From Streptomyces sp. WM6386 (lineage in GTDB: Bacteria; Actinomycetota; Actinomycetes; Streptomycetales; Streptomycetaceae), in contig NZ_JXTE01000002.1 of assembly GCF_000972385.1 (NCBI RefSeq), forward strand, positions 124,001 through 188,000: a DNA stretch of 64,000 bases. Direction: 5' to 3'. Below are positions 36,956 to 44,883 of the stretch, piece after piece. The stretch's first letter is position 1. Every line of letters starts with the position of its first letter. The position numbers and the translations under genes were made by a program. The notes below the pieces were generated by a model, which saw only the letters and a list, made by a program, of their open reading frames with translations, was not told the DNA's origin and made no database searches.

Positions 36956-38302
36956 TTACTTCGTGACGGGCTGGGGCTGCACCCGGGGCGGGGCAGCGGG
37001 CATCGGCGGGATGACGACCTGGCCGACCGGCCGGAACGGAGCCAGGAACGGCAGCTCCGGGGTGAGGTCGGCGAACTCACGGCAGACCGCGGCAGCTTCA
37101 TCCGGCGTGGTCTCCGGGGTACGGATACGCGACCAGCCACCGGAGGTGTCACCGGCCACCGCCACCCCCGGACGGTCCGGAGCTATCGAGGTCACCGCGA
37201 CCACCGCGTCCGGGGCAATATCGCCCAGGCCCATGTCGGCGGTCTGCTTGTCGTTGACGCGGTGCACCACACGGCCGGTCAGCTGGGCCCGCAGAGCAGT
37301 AGCACCGCGGCCGAGGTCGGAGCCGAAGCGCTGCCCGCACACCTCCAAGAAGATGCCGATCGCACGGGCCATCTGCCCCAGGCGCACCAGCTGCATGACC
37401 GTGTGGTCGCGGGCCGGTTCGTCCTTCTTAGAGGTCACCAGAAACAGTTCGGCGATCTCGTCGACGAGGACGATCAGCGGCACCGGCCGCACCGCATCGG
37501 ACAGTTCCCACAGGTCGGAGACGCCGTAGAGGGCGAGGAGATCGAAGCGCTCTTCCATCTCGGCAACCAGGGCATCGATCAGAAGCCCGGCGTCCTCGGG
37601 ATTGGTGACCAGCGCAGACAGACGCGGCGCGTACCGGCCCTGCTCCACACCGCGCTTGCAGTCGATCCCGATCAGCCCGACCGGCAATTGAGCCAGCCCC
37701 TTGATCAGGTTGCGCTGATACATCGACTTGCCGGACTGGTTGGCACCCAGCGTGAGCGCCATCGGGACCTTGCGGTAGTCCCGCTCAAAGACCGTGCCGT
37801 CCTCCCGCAGCGCCACCGGAACGACCAGGTCATGAGGCCGTGCCTTCCGCGGCAGGTTCACCTTGGCCAGCACGTCGTAGCCAGTCATGCGCAGCTCGAC
37901 ATAGCCGGGCTTGGTCTCCGCGATGGTGACCGAGCGGACTCCCCAGGCGTGGCGGAGGCGTTCGGTGGACGCGGCGAGGTCAGCGGGCTCCAACCCGGCA
38001 GGCAGGCGCAGGGTGATGCGCAGGCCGGTCGAGGTCGGGCGAACCCGGCGAACCCTCGGCGGCACCGGCCGGACCTCACCACGGGCCACATTGCGCCGGA
38101 CGAAGGCACGGAACCTGGACGGCTGCACCGTCAGCCCGCACACCTCCATCGTGTCCCGGTAGGTCCAGGTGAACCGGCCCCACGTACGAGGCAGACCCAC
38201 CAGCGACCAGTACACGCGCGGCGCACGGGACTTGGCGACGCCGAGCCCAGCAACACCAGTCGCAGCCCCGGCCAGCTCCATGTAGGTCGTGAGGTCGGTC
38301 AT
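36956..38302 (-). CDS. tra: TraSA/TraB-like DNA translocase (FtsK/SpoIIIE type)
   Basis: A 448-residue protein. After an N-terminal membrane-associated region, the translocase core carries Walker A LGANQSGKSMYQRN (about residues 187-200) and Walker B LIVLVDEIAELF, with the FtsK-like QRFGSDLGRGATALRAQLTGRVVHRV segment spanning 330-360. Proteins of this family move double-stranded plasmid DNA from donor to recipient mycelium without a relaxase. The C-terminus is proline-rich; a DNA-binding winged helix is not evident. It is 2 bp from the gene upstream. Confidence 0.9.
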   Translation of the reverse strand: MTDLTTYMELAGAATGVAGLGVAKSRAPRVYWSLVGLPRTWGRFTWTYRDTMEVCGLTVQPSRFRAFVRRNVARGEVRPVPPRVRRVRPTSTGLRITLRLPAGLEPADLAASTERLRHAWGVRSVTIAETKPGYVELRMTGYDVLAKVNLPRKARPHDLVVPVALREDGTVFERDYRKVPMALTLGANQSGKSMYQRNLIKGLAQLPVGLIGIDCKRGVEQGRYAPRLSALVTNPEDAGLLIDALVAEMEERFDLLALYGVSDLWELSDAVRPVPLIVLVDEIAELFLVTSKKDEPARDHTVMQLVRLGQMARAIGIFLEVCGQRFGSDLGRGATALRAQLTGRVVHRVNDKQTADMGLGDIAPDAVVAVTSIAPDRPGVAVAGDTSGGWSRIRTPETTPDEAAAVCREFADLTPELPFLAPFRPVGQVVIPPMPAAPPRVQPQPVTK

Positions 38303-38304
38303 GA

Positions 38305-38640
38305 TCAGGCCCCCAGCGGGGTGACCGCGACCGCGCGGAAGCTGATCCCGTGCCGCTTCTGGCCGTTGAACTCGTTCTCCCAGTCCCGAGCCTTCAGCCC
38401 GGTGACCGCGACCGGCGTACCCGGCACGAGGCTCGCGGGGAGGCCAGTCTCCGGGACGGTCACCTGGTAGAGGTTCCCCTCCCCCTCATCCGAGACCAGC
38501 AGGCCCACCGTGGACATGCCCACCGCGGGGTTGTCCCGGTCCACGGCCCGCTCACCGGTCCGCTTGTTGACCATCTTCGGCTCCGGCGCAGTCGCCACGA
38601 ACACCTGAGCGGTCGTGAGGTCGATCTTGAACGACGGCAT
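38305..38640 (-). CDS. SCO3933-family regulatory protein
   Basis: A 111-residue protein, ATG after GAGGGA. It resembles the SCO3933 family found just before tra in AICEs: MPSFKIDLTTAQVFVATAPEPK, GERAVDRD, LYQVTVPETGLP, NGQKRHGISFRAVAV (separate segments). The beta-rich pattern suggests an OB-like fold. It is first in the leftward operon, next to the operators. Role in replication or transfer control is only inferred. Confidence 0.7.
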   Translation of the reverse strand: MPSFKIDLTTAQVFVATAPEPKMVNKRTGERAVDRDNPAVGMSTVGLLVSDEGEGNLYQVTVPETGLPASLVPGTPVAVTGLKARDWENEFNGQKRHGISFRAVAVTPLGA

Positions 38641-38830
38641 GAGCACATCCCTCAGTTCCTGGAGACCGCCCGTTTGCGACCTCTCTAGACATCTCCAGTA
38701 GGTCACACGTCTCTAGAGACGTCAAGGGAATCTGTATAGAGATGTTGAGGACGCGGGATTGCGGCTACACGAGAGGTCGGGTGCGGCATGCATGGCCTAG
38801 GCTGTCTAGAGAAGAAGGGAGGGCTCCCGA
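38641..38830. promoter_or_regulatory. Divergent operator region with TGTCTAGAGA repeats
   Basis: Four related sites: TCTCTAGACA (38682-38691), the 16-bp palindrome ACGTCTCTAGAGACGT (38707-38722), TGTATAGAGA (38733-38742) and TGTCTAGAGA (38803-38812). They lie between the transfer operon and the GntR gene and are the probable binding sites of that repressor, as KorSA does for pra/tra in pSAM2. Confidence 0.78.
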
Positions 38831-39589
38831 ATGACCACCACCGACGACGACCGTCGGCCGAAGTACCAGCGGATTGCGGACTCTCTACGCGAGGCGATCC
38901 GGTCCGGCGAGTACAGTCCCGGTGATCGGCTTCCGGGAGAGAACGACCTCATGGCCACCCACGGCGTGGCCCGCATGACAGCCCGTCAGGCCTTGGGTGT
39001 ACTCAAGGACGAGGGTGTCGCCGAGTCCCGCAAGGGTGCCGGTGTCTTCGTACGTTCTTTCCGCCCCCTGAGGCGCCAAGGCATCAAGCGCCTCGCGCAG
39101 GAGCAATGGGGTAGCGGCCGGTCCATCTGGTCCGCCGACACCGAGGACCGCACACTCGTTGTGGATCAGGTGACGGTGTCCGAAGAGACGGCGCCCGCAC
39201 ACGTTGAGCAGGTCTTGGACCTGGGTGACGAGGACACCGTGTGCGTGAGGCGACGGCGGTTCGTTTTGGATGGGAAGCCCGTTCTGCTCGCGACGAGCTA
39301 TCTCCCGACATCGATGGTGGCGGGGTCGCCGATCACGCAGGCAGACACGGGACCCGGTGGAACCTACGCCCGACTTGCCGAACTCGGGTACAAGCCAGTG
39401 CACTTCCGTGAGGAGATCCGCTCGCGCATGCCCACGAAGCATGAGGCGGGACAACTGAGCATCTCCGCGGGAACGCCGGTCATCCTCATCTGCCGGACCG
39501 CGTTCGCGGACGAGGGACGCCCCGTCGAGATCAACGAAATGACGCTCGATGCCGCCTCGTACATCCTGGAGTACGACTTCGACGCGTAG
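38831..39589 (+). CDS. GntR/UTRA-family repressor (KorSA-like)
   Basis: A 252-residue regulator. The winged-helix domain is at residues 8-75 (KYQRIADSLREAIRSGEYSPG, DRLPGENDLMATHGVARMT, GAGVFVR) and a UTRA effector domain covers about 90-245. It is the only element regulator seen and is divergent from the transfer genes, so it should repress them and itself through the TGTCTAGAGA sites. The natural ligand is unknown. Confidence 0.88.
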   Translation: MTTTDDDRRPKYQRIADSLREAIRSGEYSPGDRLPGENDLMATHGVARMTARQALGVLKDEGVAESRKGAGVFVRSFRPLRRQGIKRLAQEQWGSGRSIWSADTEDRTLVVDQVTVSEETAPAHVEQVLDLGDEDTVCVRRRRFVLDGKPVLLATSYLPTSMVAGSPITQADTGPGGTYARLAELGYKPVHFREEIRSRMPTKHEAGQLSISAGTPVILICRTAFADEGRPVEINEMTLDAASYILEYDFDA

Positions 39590-40079
39590 GCCAGCGCGAG
39601 TTGTTACAGATTTCTCTACCTCATCAAGCCCCGGCTGCGCTCCGCTCCGCCGGGCGCGCTTCCCGGCTCTGGCTGCGCCCGCGCTCCTGCCTTCGGCCCG
39701 CTCGGCGCTGCCGCCGCCGACGCGCGCCCACATGTGGATAGGGCCGGAAGCCATGAGTCGACCACCGCATAGCGCGGCCCACGGTCAGGACGATGCCTCC
39801 GGCGGGGGATCGGCCGGCACCGGGATGGAGGGGGCGCCATTCCCGACTGCGGGCCCGTAGTGGCGTGCGCGGGGTGCTCCCATCCCGTCCACCATCGACC
39901 CAGGCAGAGCCGAGCAGACGCGGCCCATGGCGTCCAGGTCGTTCGTACAGTGGCGCGCTCCACCTGGACGCCATGAACCACGCCCGCTCCACGGTGTGTG
40001 GGTCGACGGCGGACGGGATGGGAGCTGGGGAGAGTGGTGGGTGAAGGTAGATCGTTGACGCATCCAGGAGAACCCCGCG
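39590..40079. other. Non-coding region of the element
   Basis: 490 bp without a credible gene. It holds the nested inverted repeat at 39876-40025. Open frames here have atypical composition. A replication or transfer cis-site is possible. Confidence 0.45.
39876..40025. repeat. Long nested inverted repeat, candidate replication/transfer site
   Basis: Outer arms 39876-39902 and 39999-40025 are 27 bp with two mismatches (start GCTCCCATCCCGTCC). Inner arms 39927-39939 and 39962-39974 are 13 bp and perfect (ATGGCGTCCAGGT). The parts between them also pair partly, so the whole 150 bp could fold into one long hairpin with a 22-nt loop. Single-strand origins of rolling-circle plasmids look like this. 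Confidence 0.6.
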
Positions 40080-40358
40080 ATGATGCGCGTCATGTTGCAG
40101 CTCAGCGCGCAAGCCACCCATGGCGGCCGGGTGTTCCTCTTGATCTGGGGTGTGGGCGCACTGGTCATGGGATCGGCACTCGCTTCGAAGAAGGGGTCCG
40201 CCTGGTTTCGCGCAGTGGTCGTATCGGGGCTCCAGGGAAGACCTGTGGAGCAGGTCCGAGCGCAGAACTTCGGCGGCCTGCGAGTGATAGCCACTGGGGT
40301 TGCCGTAGCAGGGCTGATCGGAATGGGGGCGGCGATCGTCCTGCTGTCCCGAGGCTAG
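40080..40358 (+). CDS. Small two-helix membrane protein of the element
   Basis: A 92-residue protein with AGGAGA before tandem ATG codons. Two hydrophobic segments (about 17-35 and 68-90) flank a basic loop (SKKGSAWFRAVVVSGLQGR). It lies between the inverted repeat and the right arm site. I do not recognise the family; a superinfection or spread function is possible but unsupported. Confidence 0.55.
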   Translation: MMRVMLQLSAQATHGGRVFLLIWGVGALVMGSALASKKGSAWFRAVVVSGLQGRPVEQVRAQNFGGLRVIATGVAVAGLIGMGAAIVLLSRG

Positions 40359-40392
40359 AGCACTCGTGCTTGTCAAGACCGCGCGTGTCGGC

Positions 40393-40418
40393 TGACACCA
40401 GCGGCTGACACCAACAGC
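40393..40418 (+). repeat. Putative integrase arm-type site, right
   Basis: TGACACCA units at 40393 and 40406, same spacing as at 32459/32472; the 26-bp blocks differ by one base. In the excised circle the two blocks would flank the attP core. Confidence 0.65.
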
Positions 40419-40508
40419 CGCGCACAACGACGGCCGCCGTTGAACTTCTATGGCCAGTCACCGCGAGCAGCACAGGGATTGAGGCAGGCGATCAGAACCC
40501 ATGATCGA

Positions 40509-40552
40509 CCTGATAAGGATGAGGCCACAGGTTCAAATCCTGTTAGCCCCAC
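40509..40552 (+). repeat. attR: attR core (44 bp)
   Basis: A copy of the tRNA-Ile 3' half (anticodon loop to the position after the discriminator). It lacks the 5' half, so it is not a tRNA gene. Here the discriminator A is followed by CAG, not CCA. Confidence 0.95.
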
Positions 40553-40570
40553 AGACGAAGAACAAGAAGT

Positions 40571-40608
40571 CGGGTGCCTCCCAATGGGAGGCACCCGTTC
40601 TTTGTTTT
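40571..40608 (+). terminator. Original chromosomal terminator of tRNA-Ile
   Basis: A perfect 12-bp stem (CGGGTGCCTCCC), AAT loop, then TTCTTTGTTTT. It directly follows attR and so would have followed tRNA-Ile before insertion. Confidence 0.88.
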
Positions 40609-40652
40609 GGCGGCAGTACGAAGGCTGGGCGATGGGCTCAGTCACCCAAGCA

Positions 40653-40686
40653 CGACACCCCCGGTCGATGGAGACCGGGGGTGTCG
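40653..40686. terminator. Second strong hairpin right of attR
   Basis: A perfect 14-bp stem (CGACACCCCCGGTC) with a 6-nt loop, between the tRNA terminator and the leftward gene ending at 40756. No strong T run. Confidence 0.7.
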
Positions 40687-40755
40687 CTTGTCTGTACGTC
40701 TATGTAGCGGGCGTGTACGCAAGTTCGCCGTTACATCGTGGAGGGGACGGCGCTG

Positions 40756-41100
40756 TCAGCGCTGGAGGGGTGTGGCCGGCTCGGCGGCCGAGTCGTCGCA
40801 GGGGGACGTGACCCCGTCGGTGTCCTCCGTGTCCGCGGGCGGGCGGTTGCGGCAGCTGGGGGTCTTGCCGTGAGCCTCGGCTCGAATGCGCTGCTTCATC
40901 GTGGGGGGCAGGGACCTGGTGTAGGACCAGGGCCAGAGGGATGGCGCCGGTGCCGCGGCCTCGGTGCTGCTGTTGCGGGTCGTCTCGGTCTGCGGTACGG
41001 CCGCGGCGGCGGTCGTGGTGATGAGTCCGAGCGTCGTGCACAGCGCCAGGAGGGCGGTGACGATGGCGTTCCACACGTTCATGACCTTGTTCTGGGCCAT
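40756..41100 (-). CDS. Small hypothetical membrane or secreted protein
   Basis: A 114-residue protein, ATG after GTGAGGGG. A hydrophobic segment (VWNAIVTALLALCTTLGLITTT, about residues 9-30) could be a signal anchor; the rest is Thr/Pro/Ala-rich with two cysteines near the end. I do not recognise the family. It is the first chromosomal gene right of the element, transcribed toward it. Confidence 0.55.
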   Translation of the reverse strand: MAQNKVMNVWNAIVTALLALCTTLGLITTTAAAAVPQTETTRNSSTEAAAPAPSLWPWSYTRSLPPTMKQRIRAEAHGKTPSCRNRPPADTEDTDGVTSPCDDSAAEPATPLQR

Positions 41101-41438
41101 GGCCCCTCACTTTCGGGTTGGGCGATTTGCGTACTTTCCTCATGATGTGTATGGGGGCCGCGAAATCATGGACCGACGCCCGTGGCGCGTCGATGTTCAG
41201 ATGAACACCACCCGGATGGGTGCAAGGAGCCCGAAAAGTGGAGGAGAGTGGAGGAGAAGGTCCAAAGTGACCGTCCGTGGAGGTGTGATCACCCTCCGAT
41301 CGGAGTGGCATCATCCGCTTCTACTGCGGTGTGCAGGACGGAAGTTGAGGGGCTGACGCAGGTCACCGATCGGTATCGGTCGGTGTGTATAGTCGGGCGC
41401 CAGAGGTCCCCTACGTCAAGGAAAGACGAGGTCGCACG
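41101..41438. promoter_or_regulatory. Divergent intergenic region before DLW-39 gene
   Basis: 338 bp between diverging small genes. A TATAGT -10-like hexamer is at about 41388-41393, 45 bp upstream of the rightward start. Otherwise nothing recognised. Confidence 0.4.
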
Positions 41439-41567
41439 GTGAAGAAGCTTCTCCTGGTCGCACTGGCCGCCATCGGCGGGCTCCTCGTGTACCGCCAGAT
41501 CCAGGCGGATCGCGCCGAGCAGGATCTGTGGACGGAGGCGACCGACTCCGTGCCCACGGGTTCGTGA
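41439..41567 (+). CDS. DLW-39 family small protein
   Basis: A 42-residue protein, GTG start with AAGGAAAG upstream. It begins KKLLLVALAAIGGLLVYRQI, a single membrane helix, and then has the namesake QDLW in AEQDLWTEATDSV. This tiny family is widespread in Streptomyces; function unknown. A terminator follows closely, so it is monocistronic. Confidence 0.8.
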   Translation: MKKLLLVALAAIGGLLVYRQIQADRAEQDLWTEATDSVPTGS

Positions 41568-41591
41568 GTACCGACATTCGGTTCTGAACAG

Positions 41592-41618
41592 ACCCCGGCC
41601 GCCTCGCGGTCGGGGTTT
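41592..41618 (+). terminator. Terminator after DLW-39 gene
   Basis: ACCCCGGCCGC pairs with GCGGTCGGGGT (one wobble), 3- to 5-nt loop, followed by TTTTG. Confidence 0.82.
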
Positions 41619-41681
41619 TGTGTTGCGTGAGACGCAGCCGGGCAGGATGAGCCACGATCAGGCGACGGCGAGGGGTGGCGC

Positions 41682-42974
41682 GTGATGGGGCGGCGTACGG
41701 TGCGGTGGCGCGGCGTGTGCGCGGCTGTCGTGGGAATGGCCCTGGCCGCCCTTCTGCCGGGACAGACGGCCCTCGCGGCGAGTACCCCCAGCCCCTCTTA
41801 CGGGTTCGCGCCCGACGTCCGGTCGGTCACCGGCGCCGCGACCACCTCGGACGCCGAGTCCCTCGACATCGGCGAGACGTACAGGAGCACCCTCCCCGCG
41901 AGCGGCGAGCTCTACTACCGCCTCGTACTCGACGCGACGTCGGACACGTACGTCTCCGTCACTGCCGTCCCGCGCGCGGGCACGACGGTCTCCACCGGCG
42001 GCGGCATCAGGGTGTATCTGCAGGACGCCGACAGCCGCTCCTGCTCCTTCGAGAGCGCCTACTTCGGAACGAGCCGCAGTCCTCGGCCGATCGTCGCCTG
42101 GGGAGCGAGGGAGGCCTTCACCAATCGCGCCCTGTGCAAGGGCGGCGGCCTGTACTACGTGCGCGTCGAGCGCATCGACGGCACGGACGTATCGCCCGGC
42201 GAATGGGACCTGGAGCTCTCTGCGGTCTCGGAGTCGCCCCTGGACCAGGCTGAGGCGACGAGCCCGCCGCAGAGCTGGAACTCCACGCCCCCACAGCCTC
42301 CGACGGACCAGGCCGTACGACGTCCGGGCGGCGCGGGTTTCGACGAGGCCGTGCCGGTGAAGCAGGGGGTCTGGAGCGCCGATGTCGCGCCCGGACAGAC
42401 ACTCTTCTACAAGGTGCCGGTCGACTGGGGGCAGCAACTCCACGTCACCGCCGAACTGGGCAGCACGACCCGCGGCCGCTATGTGGGCAGTGCGCTCATC
42501 ACGTCCCTGTACAACCCCGCACGCATGCCCGTCGACGACGTGGCCATCGGCTACAACGGCACCCAGAAGACGGACTCCCTCAACCCCTTGCCCCCAATCG
42601 ACTACTCCAACCGCTACGACTCCTCCCGACAGGTCAGAGCGATGCGGTTCGCCGGCTCGTACTACCTCGCCCTCCATCTCTCGTCGGCCATGGCCGAGAA
42701 GTACGGCGACAAGCCGTTCGGCGTGACGCTGCGGGTGCGGGTCGACGGCACGACCGAGACGGCACCCGCCTACGCGGCGCCGTCCGATCCGCGGAGCCTC
42801 TTCGAGGTGTCGGCACAGGACCGGGAGGCGGCGGCCGAGGGCGGGGGCGCGGGAGGCGACGCGGTGATGAAGGTGGTCGCCGTGGCGGGGATCGGGGGCG
42901 GGAGCCTGGTGCTGGCGGTACTGGGGACGTGGACGGTGATCGCTCGACGGAGGACGGCCGGGGCCGTCGGGTAG
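41682..42974 (+). CDS. Secreted, C-terminally membrane-anchored protein of unknown function
   Basis: A 430-residue protein. A signal peptide (RWRGVCAAVVGMALAALLP, cleavage near TALAA) is followed by two similar beta-rich extracytoplasmic halves (GETYRSTLPASGELYYRLVL and PGQTLFYKVPVDWGQQLHVT), which look like duplicated pre-peptidase-type domains. One transmembrane helix (about 398-418) and an RRR stop-transfer signal end it. GTG start; an ATG one codon later is equally possible. It is convergent with the kinase gene at 43003. The family is present near this locus in Streptomyces, but I cannot assign a function. Confidence 0.68.
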   Translation: MMGRRTVRWRGVCAAVVGMALAALLPGQTALAASTPSPSYGFAPDVRSVTGAATTSDAESLDIGETYRSTLPASGELYYRLVLDATSDTYVSVTAVPRAGTTVSTGGGIRVYLQDADSRSCSFESAYFGTSRSPRPIVAWGAREAFTNRALCKGGGLYYVRVERIDGTDVSPGEWDLELSAVSESPLDQAEATSPPQSWNSTPPQPPTDQAVRRPGGAGFDEAVPVKQGVWSADVAPGQTLFYKVPVDWGQQLHVTAELGSTTRGRYVGSALITSLYNPARMPVDDVAIGYNGTQKTDSLNPLPPIDYSNRYDSSRQVRAMRFAGSYYLALHLSSAMAEKYGDKPFGVTLRVRVDGTTETAPAYAAPSDPRSLFEVSAQDREAAAEGGGAGGDAVMKVVAVAGIGGGSLVLAVLGTWTVIARRRTAGAVG

Positions 42975-43002
42975 AAGCGGGGGTTCTGGTGCCCGTGCGT
43001 GC

Positions 43003-44649
43003 TCAGATCCGGGTCAGCGCCCAGAAGCCCACGGCGTAGCAGGCCAGCGCGAGAAGCAGCATCGGGACGACCACCTTGGCCGGAGGGCCGGGACGGCGTC
43101 GTGCCCTGCGCGCTCCTCTGCCTGCGCGGTGCCGCGAAGTTTCCTGGGCCGGAGGTGGAACCTGCGCGACCTGAGCCGTGTACGAAGCAGTAGAGGCATC
43201 GGCGCGATGGAGCGGCGGTGACGCCAGGGGCGGCGCCGGGTAGGGCGGTGCCTGCGGTCGGGGGGAGGGCAGGACATGCGTGGGGTCATCGGGGGAGACA
43301 CGGGAGGGCTGGTGCTGCGCGCCCTGCTGTGTCTGTGCCGGTGTCTGGGGGTTGTCCGGGGGGCGCAGCTGAGGGGAGGAGCCAGTGGCCTGCGGGGGTG
43401 GCAGAGGGAAGCTGCCGGTGTCCGACATGCTGGGCGGCTGCGCGGCACCGGAGGACTCGGAGGGGGACGCCGCCGGCCGTGGCCCGGTGCTCTGACGGGG
43501 ATCGGGCGGTACGGCACCGGGGGTGTGGCCCCGACGCGGATCCGCCGGCACGGAGTCGGTGCCGGGCCATGCGGAGGCGGGGTCGTCTTCCCGCGCGGAC
43601 GGCCGGACGCCGGTGTCCGGTCCCGGGGTTGCCTGCCCAGGCGCTGGGAAGCCGGCACTCGGTCCTGGGTCGACCTGCCCGGACAGTGGCCGGGGCACCG
43701 TTCCCGACCCCGAGGAATCCCAGCCCTGCCCGGTGTCCGAGAACCCCGTCCGTACCCCCGGCGCGGGCTTGAGCGGCCCCGCCGGACCGAACCCCGGTGG
43801 CAGTGGCCCCAGTTGGTCGAAGATCTCGATCAACTCGTCGTCGGGGCCCGGCTCCGGAAGAAGCTCCGCGGCCGCGGCGAGCGCCTTGCGCGCCCCCGTG
43901 GCGGTGCGGAACCGCGCCTGTGGATCCGGCTGCACCAGCGTCGCCACGACCTGCCACAGCGGCTCGGGAATGCCCTTGGGCGCACTCGGCGTCCCATGCG
44001 CCGCGAAGTACTGGACGAGAGCCTTGGCGTCCGGCTTGGCGCCCTCCAGGAGATACAGCGCGACCAGGCCGACGGCGAACAGATCGGCGGGAAAGTCCGG
44101 CTCCGAGCCCATCATCTGCTCGGGCGAGATGTAACCCGGCGTCCCCACCACGAGGTTGGTCTCCGTCAGCCGCGGTTCGCCCAGCCGCATCGCGATGCCG
44201 AAGTCGGACAGCCGCAGCCGGGGCCGACCGGTACCGGTGGCCTCCAGCAGCACGTTGGCGGGTTTGATGTCCCGGTGCACCACATCCTCCGCATGCACCG
44301 CCGCCAGCCCCGACAGGAGTTGGTCGAGGAGCGTGCACACCAAGGACGGCGGCAGAGGACCGTAGTCCCCGATCAGATGGGCCAGCGAACCACCGGCGAC
44401 CAGATCCATGGTGAACAGGACCTTGTCGTCGTCGGCGGCCCAGCTGGCGGGCGCGAGCACATGGGGGTGGTCGATCCGCAGCGCCTGTTCGCGGACGAAG
44501 CGCAGCAGCGAGTGCGCGTCGCTCTGCTGCAGCACCTTGGCGGCGACATACCGACGACGGCGGTGGTCCCAGGCGCGCCACACGGCGCCGACACCTCCGC
44601 GCCCGATCGGATCGACGAGTTCGTACCGGCCGGCGAAGACCTCACCCAT
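43003..44649 (-). CDS. Membrane Ser/Thr protein kinase
   Basis: A 548-residue kinase. ATG 44649 (MGEVFAGRYELVDPIG) is preferred; GGGGAGGAG lies upstream. The domain has all catalytic residues: Gly loop GRGGVGAVW, K38 in YVAAKVL, HRDIKPANV with D127, DFG 149-151 and the GTPGYISPEQ activation segment. About 250 Pro/Ser/Thr-rich residues follow, then one transmembrane helix (VVVPMLLLALACYAVGFWAL) at the very end, with no sensor domain outside. It corresponds by position to SCO3860. Iterated repeats lie upstream. Confidence 0.88.
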   Translation of the reverse strand: MGEVFAGRYELVDPIGRGGVGAVWRAWDHRRRRYVAAKVLQQSDAHSLLRFVREQALRIDHPHVLAPASWAADDDKVLFTMDLVAGGSLAHLIGDYGPLPPSLVCTLLDQLLSGLAAVHAEDVVHRDIKPANVLLEATGTGRPRLRLSDFGIAMRLGEPRLTETNLVVGTPGYISPEQMMGSEPDFPADLFAVGLVALYLLEGAKPDAKALVQYFAAHGTPSAPKGIPEPLWQVVATLVQPDPQARFRTATGARKALAAAAELLPEPGPDDELIEIFDQLGPLPPGFGPAGPLKPAPGVRTGFSDTGQGWDSSGSGTVPRPLSGQVDPGPSAGFPAPGQATPGPDTGVRPSAREDDPASAWPGTDSVPADPRRGHTPGAVPPDPRQSTGPRPAASPSESSGAAQPPSMSDTGSFPLPPPQATGSSPQLRPPDNPQTPAQTQQGAQHQPSRVSPDDPTHVLPSPRPQAPPYPAPPLASPPLHRADASTASYTAQVAQVPPPAQETSRHRAGRGARRARRRPGPPAKVVVPMLLLALACYAVGFWALTRI

Positions 44650-44701
44650 GGCAGTGCGTCGCTCCTCCCCCTGCGGTCTCCCCCCTTGCCTCCCCCTCCA
44701 C

Positions 44702-44831
44702 GAGCGATACGACTCCCGCCGCACCGCTCCAGGATGAGTGACGCCCCTCGCACCGCCCCCGGCGAGTGACACGGCCCGTCTCCCGGCCGGTGAGTGACAC
44801 GCCCCCACGTGTCCCTCCCCGGATGAGCGAC
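44702..44831 (-). repeat. Iterated GAGYGAY repeats upstream of kinase gene
   Basis: GAGTGAC occurs at 44736, 44764 and 44792 (exactly 28 bp apart); variants GAGCGAC at 44825 and GAGCGAT at 44702 extend the series with 33-34-bp spacing. Each copy is followed by a C-rich stretch. They fill most of the gap before the kinase start and may be an operator array or a duplicated leader. Confidence 0.5.
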
Positions 44832-44883
44832 GACCCCCGTGCCCTCTCCGCGCGGCGCAACCCCCTAGCGCCTCCTCGACCGT

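Larger units (their letters stand above)
32376..40552. mobile_element. Actinomycete integrative and conjugative element (pSAM2/SLP1 type)
   Basis: An 8.2-kb element integrated in the 3' half of tRNA-Ile and flanked by 44-bp identical repeats. Its content is the AICE module set: tyrosine integrase and excisionase beside attL, a rolling-circle-type initiator, SpdB/SpdD-like spread proteins, an FtsK-like transfer protein and a GntR repressor. The integrase-to-SCO3933-like genes all run leftward from one operator-rich region at 38.7 kb; the repressor runs rightward. It is compact: I see no cargo, nuclease or resistance gene. All modules look intact, so it may be able to excise. Confidence 0.93.

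Noticed and set aside
36293..38470. A 725-codon rightward open frame through spdB and tra of the element
   Set aside because: Antisense to recognisable transfer genes and rich in Arg/Gly/His.
39624..40427. Minus-strand frames of 267 and 169 codons right of the GntR gene
   Set aside because: They cross the long inverted repeat and the small membrane gene and have non-protein-like composition.
40509..40552. Second tRNA-Ile gene
   Set aside because: Only the 3' half is present, without acceptor 5' strand or D arm; it is the attR copy.
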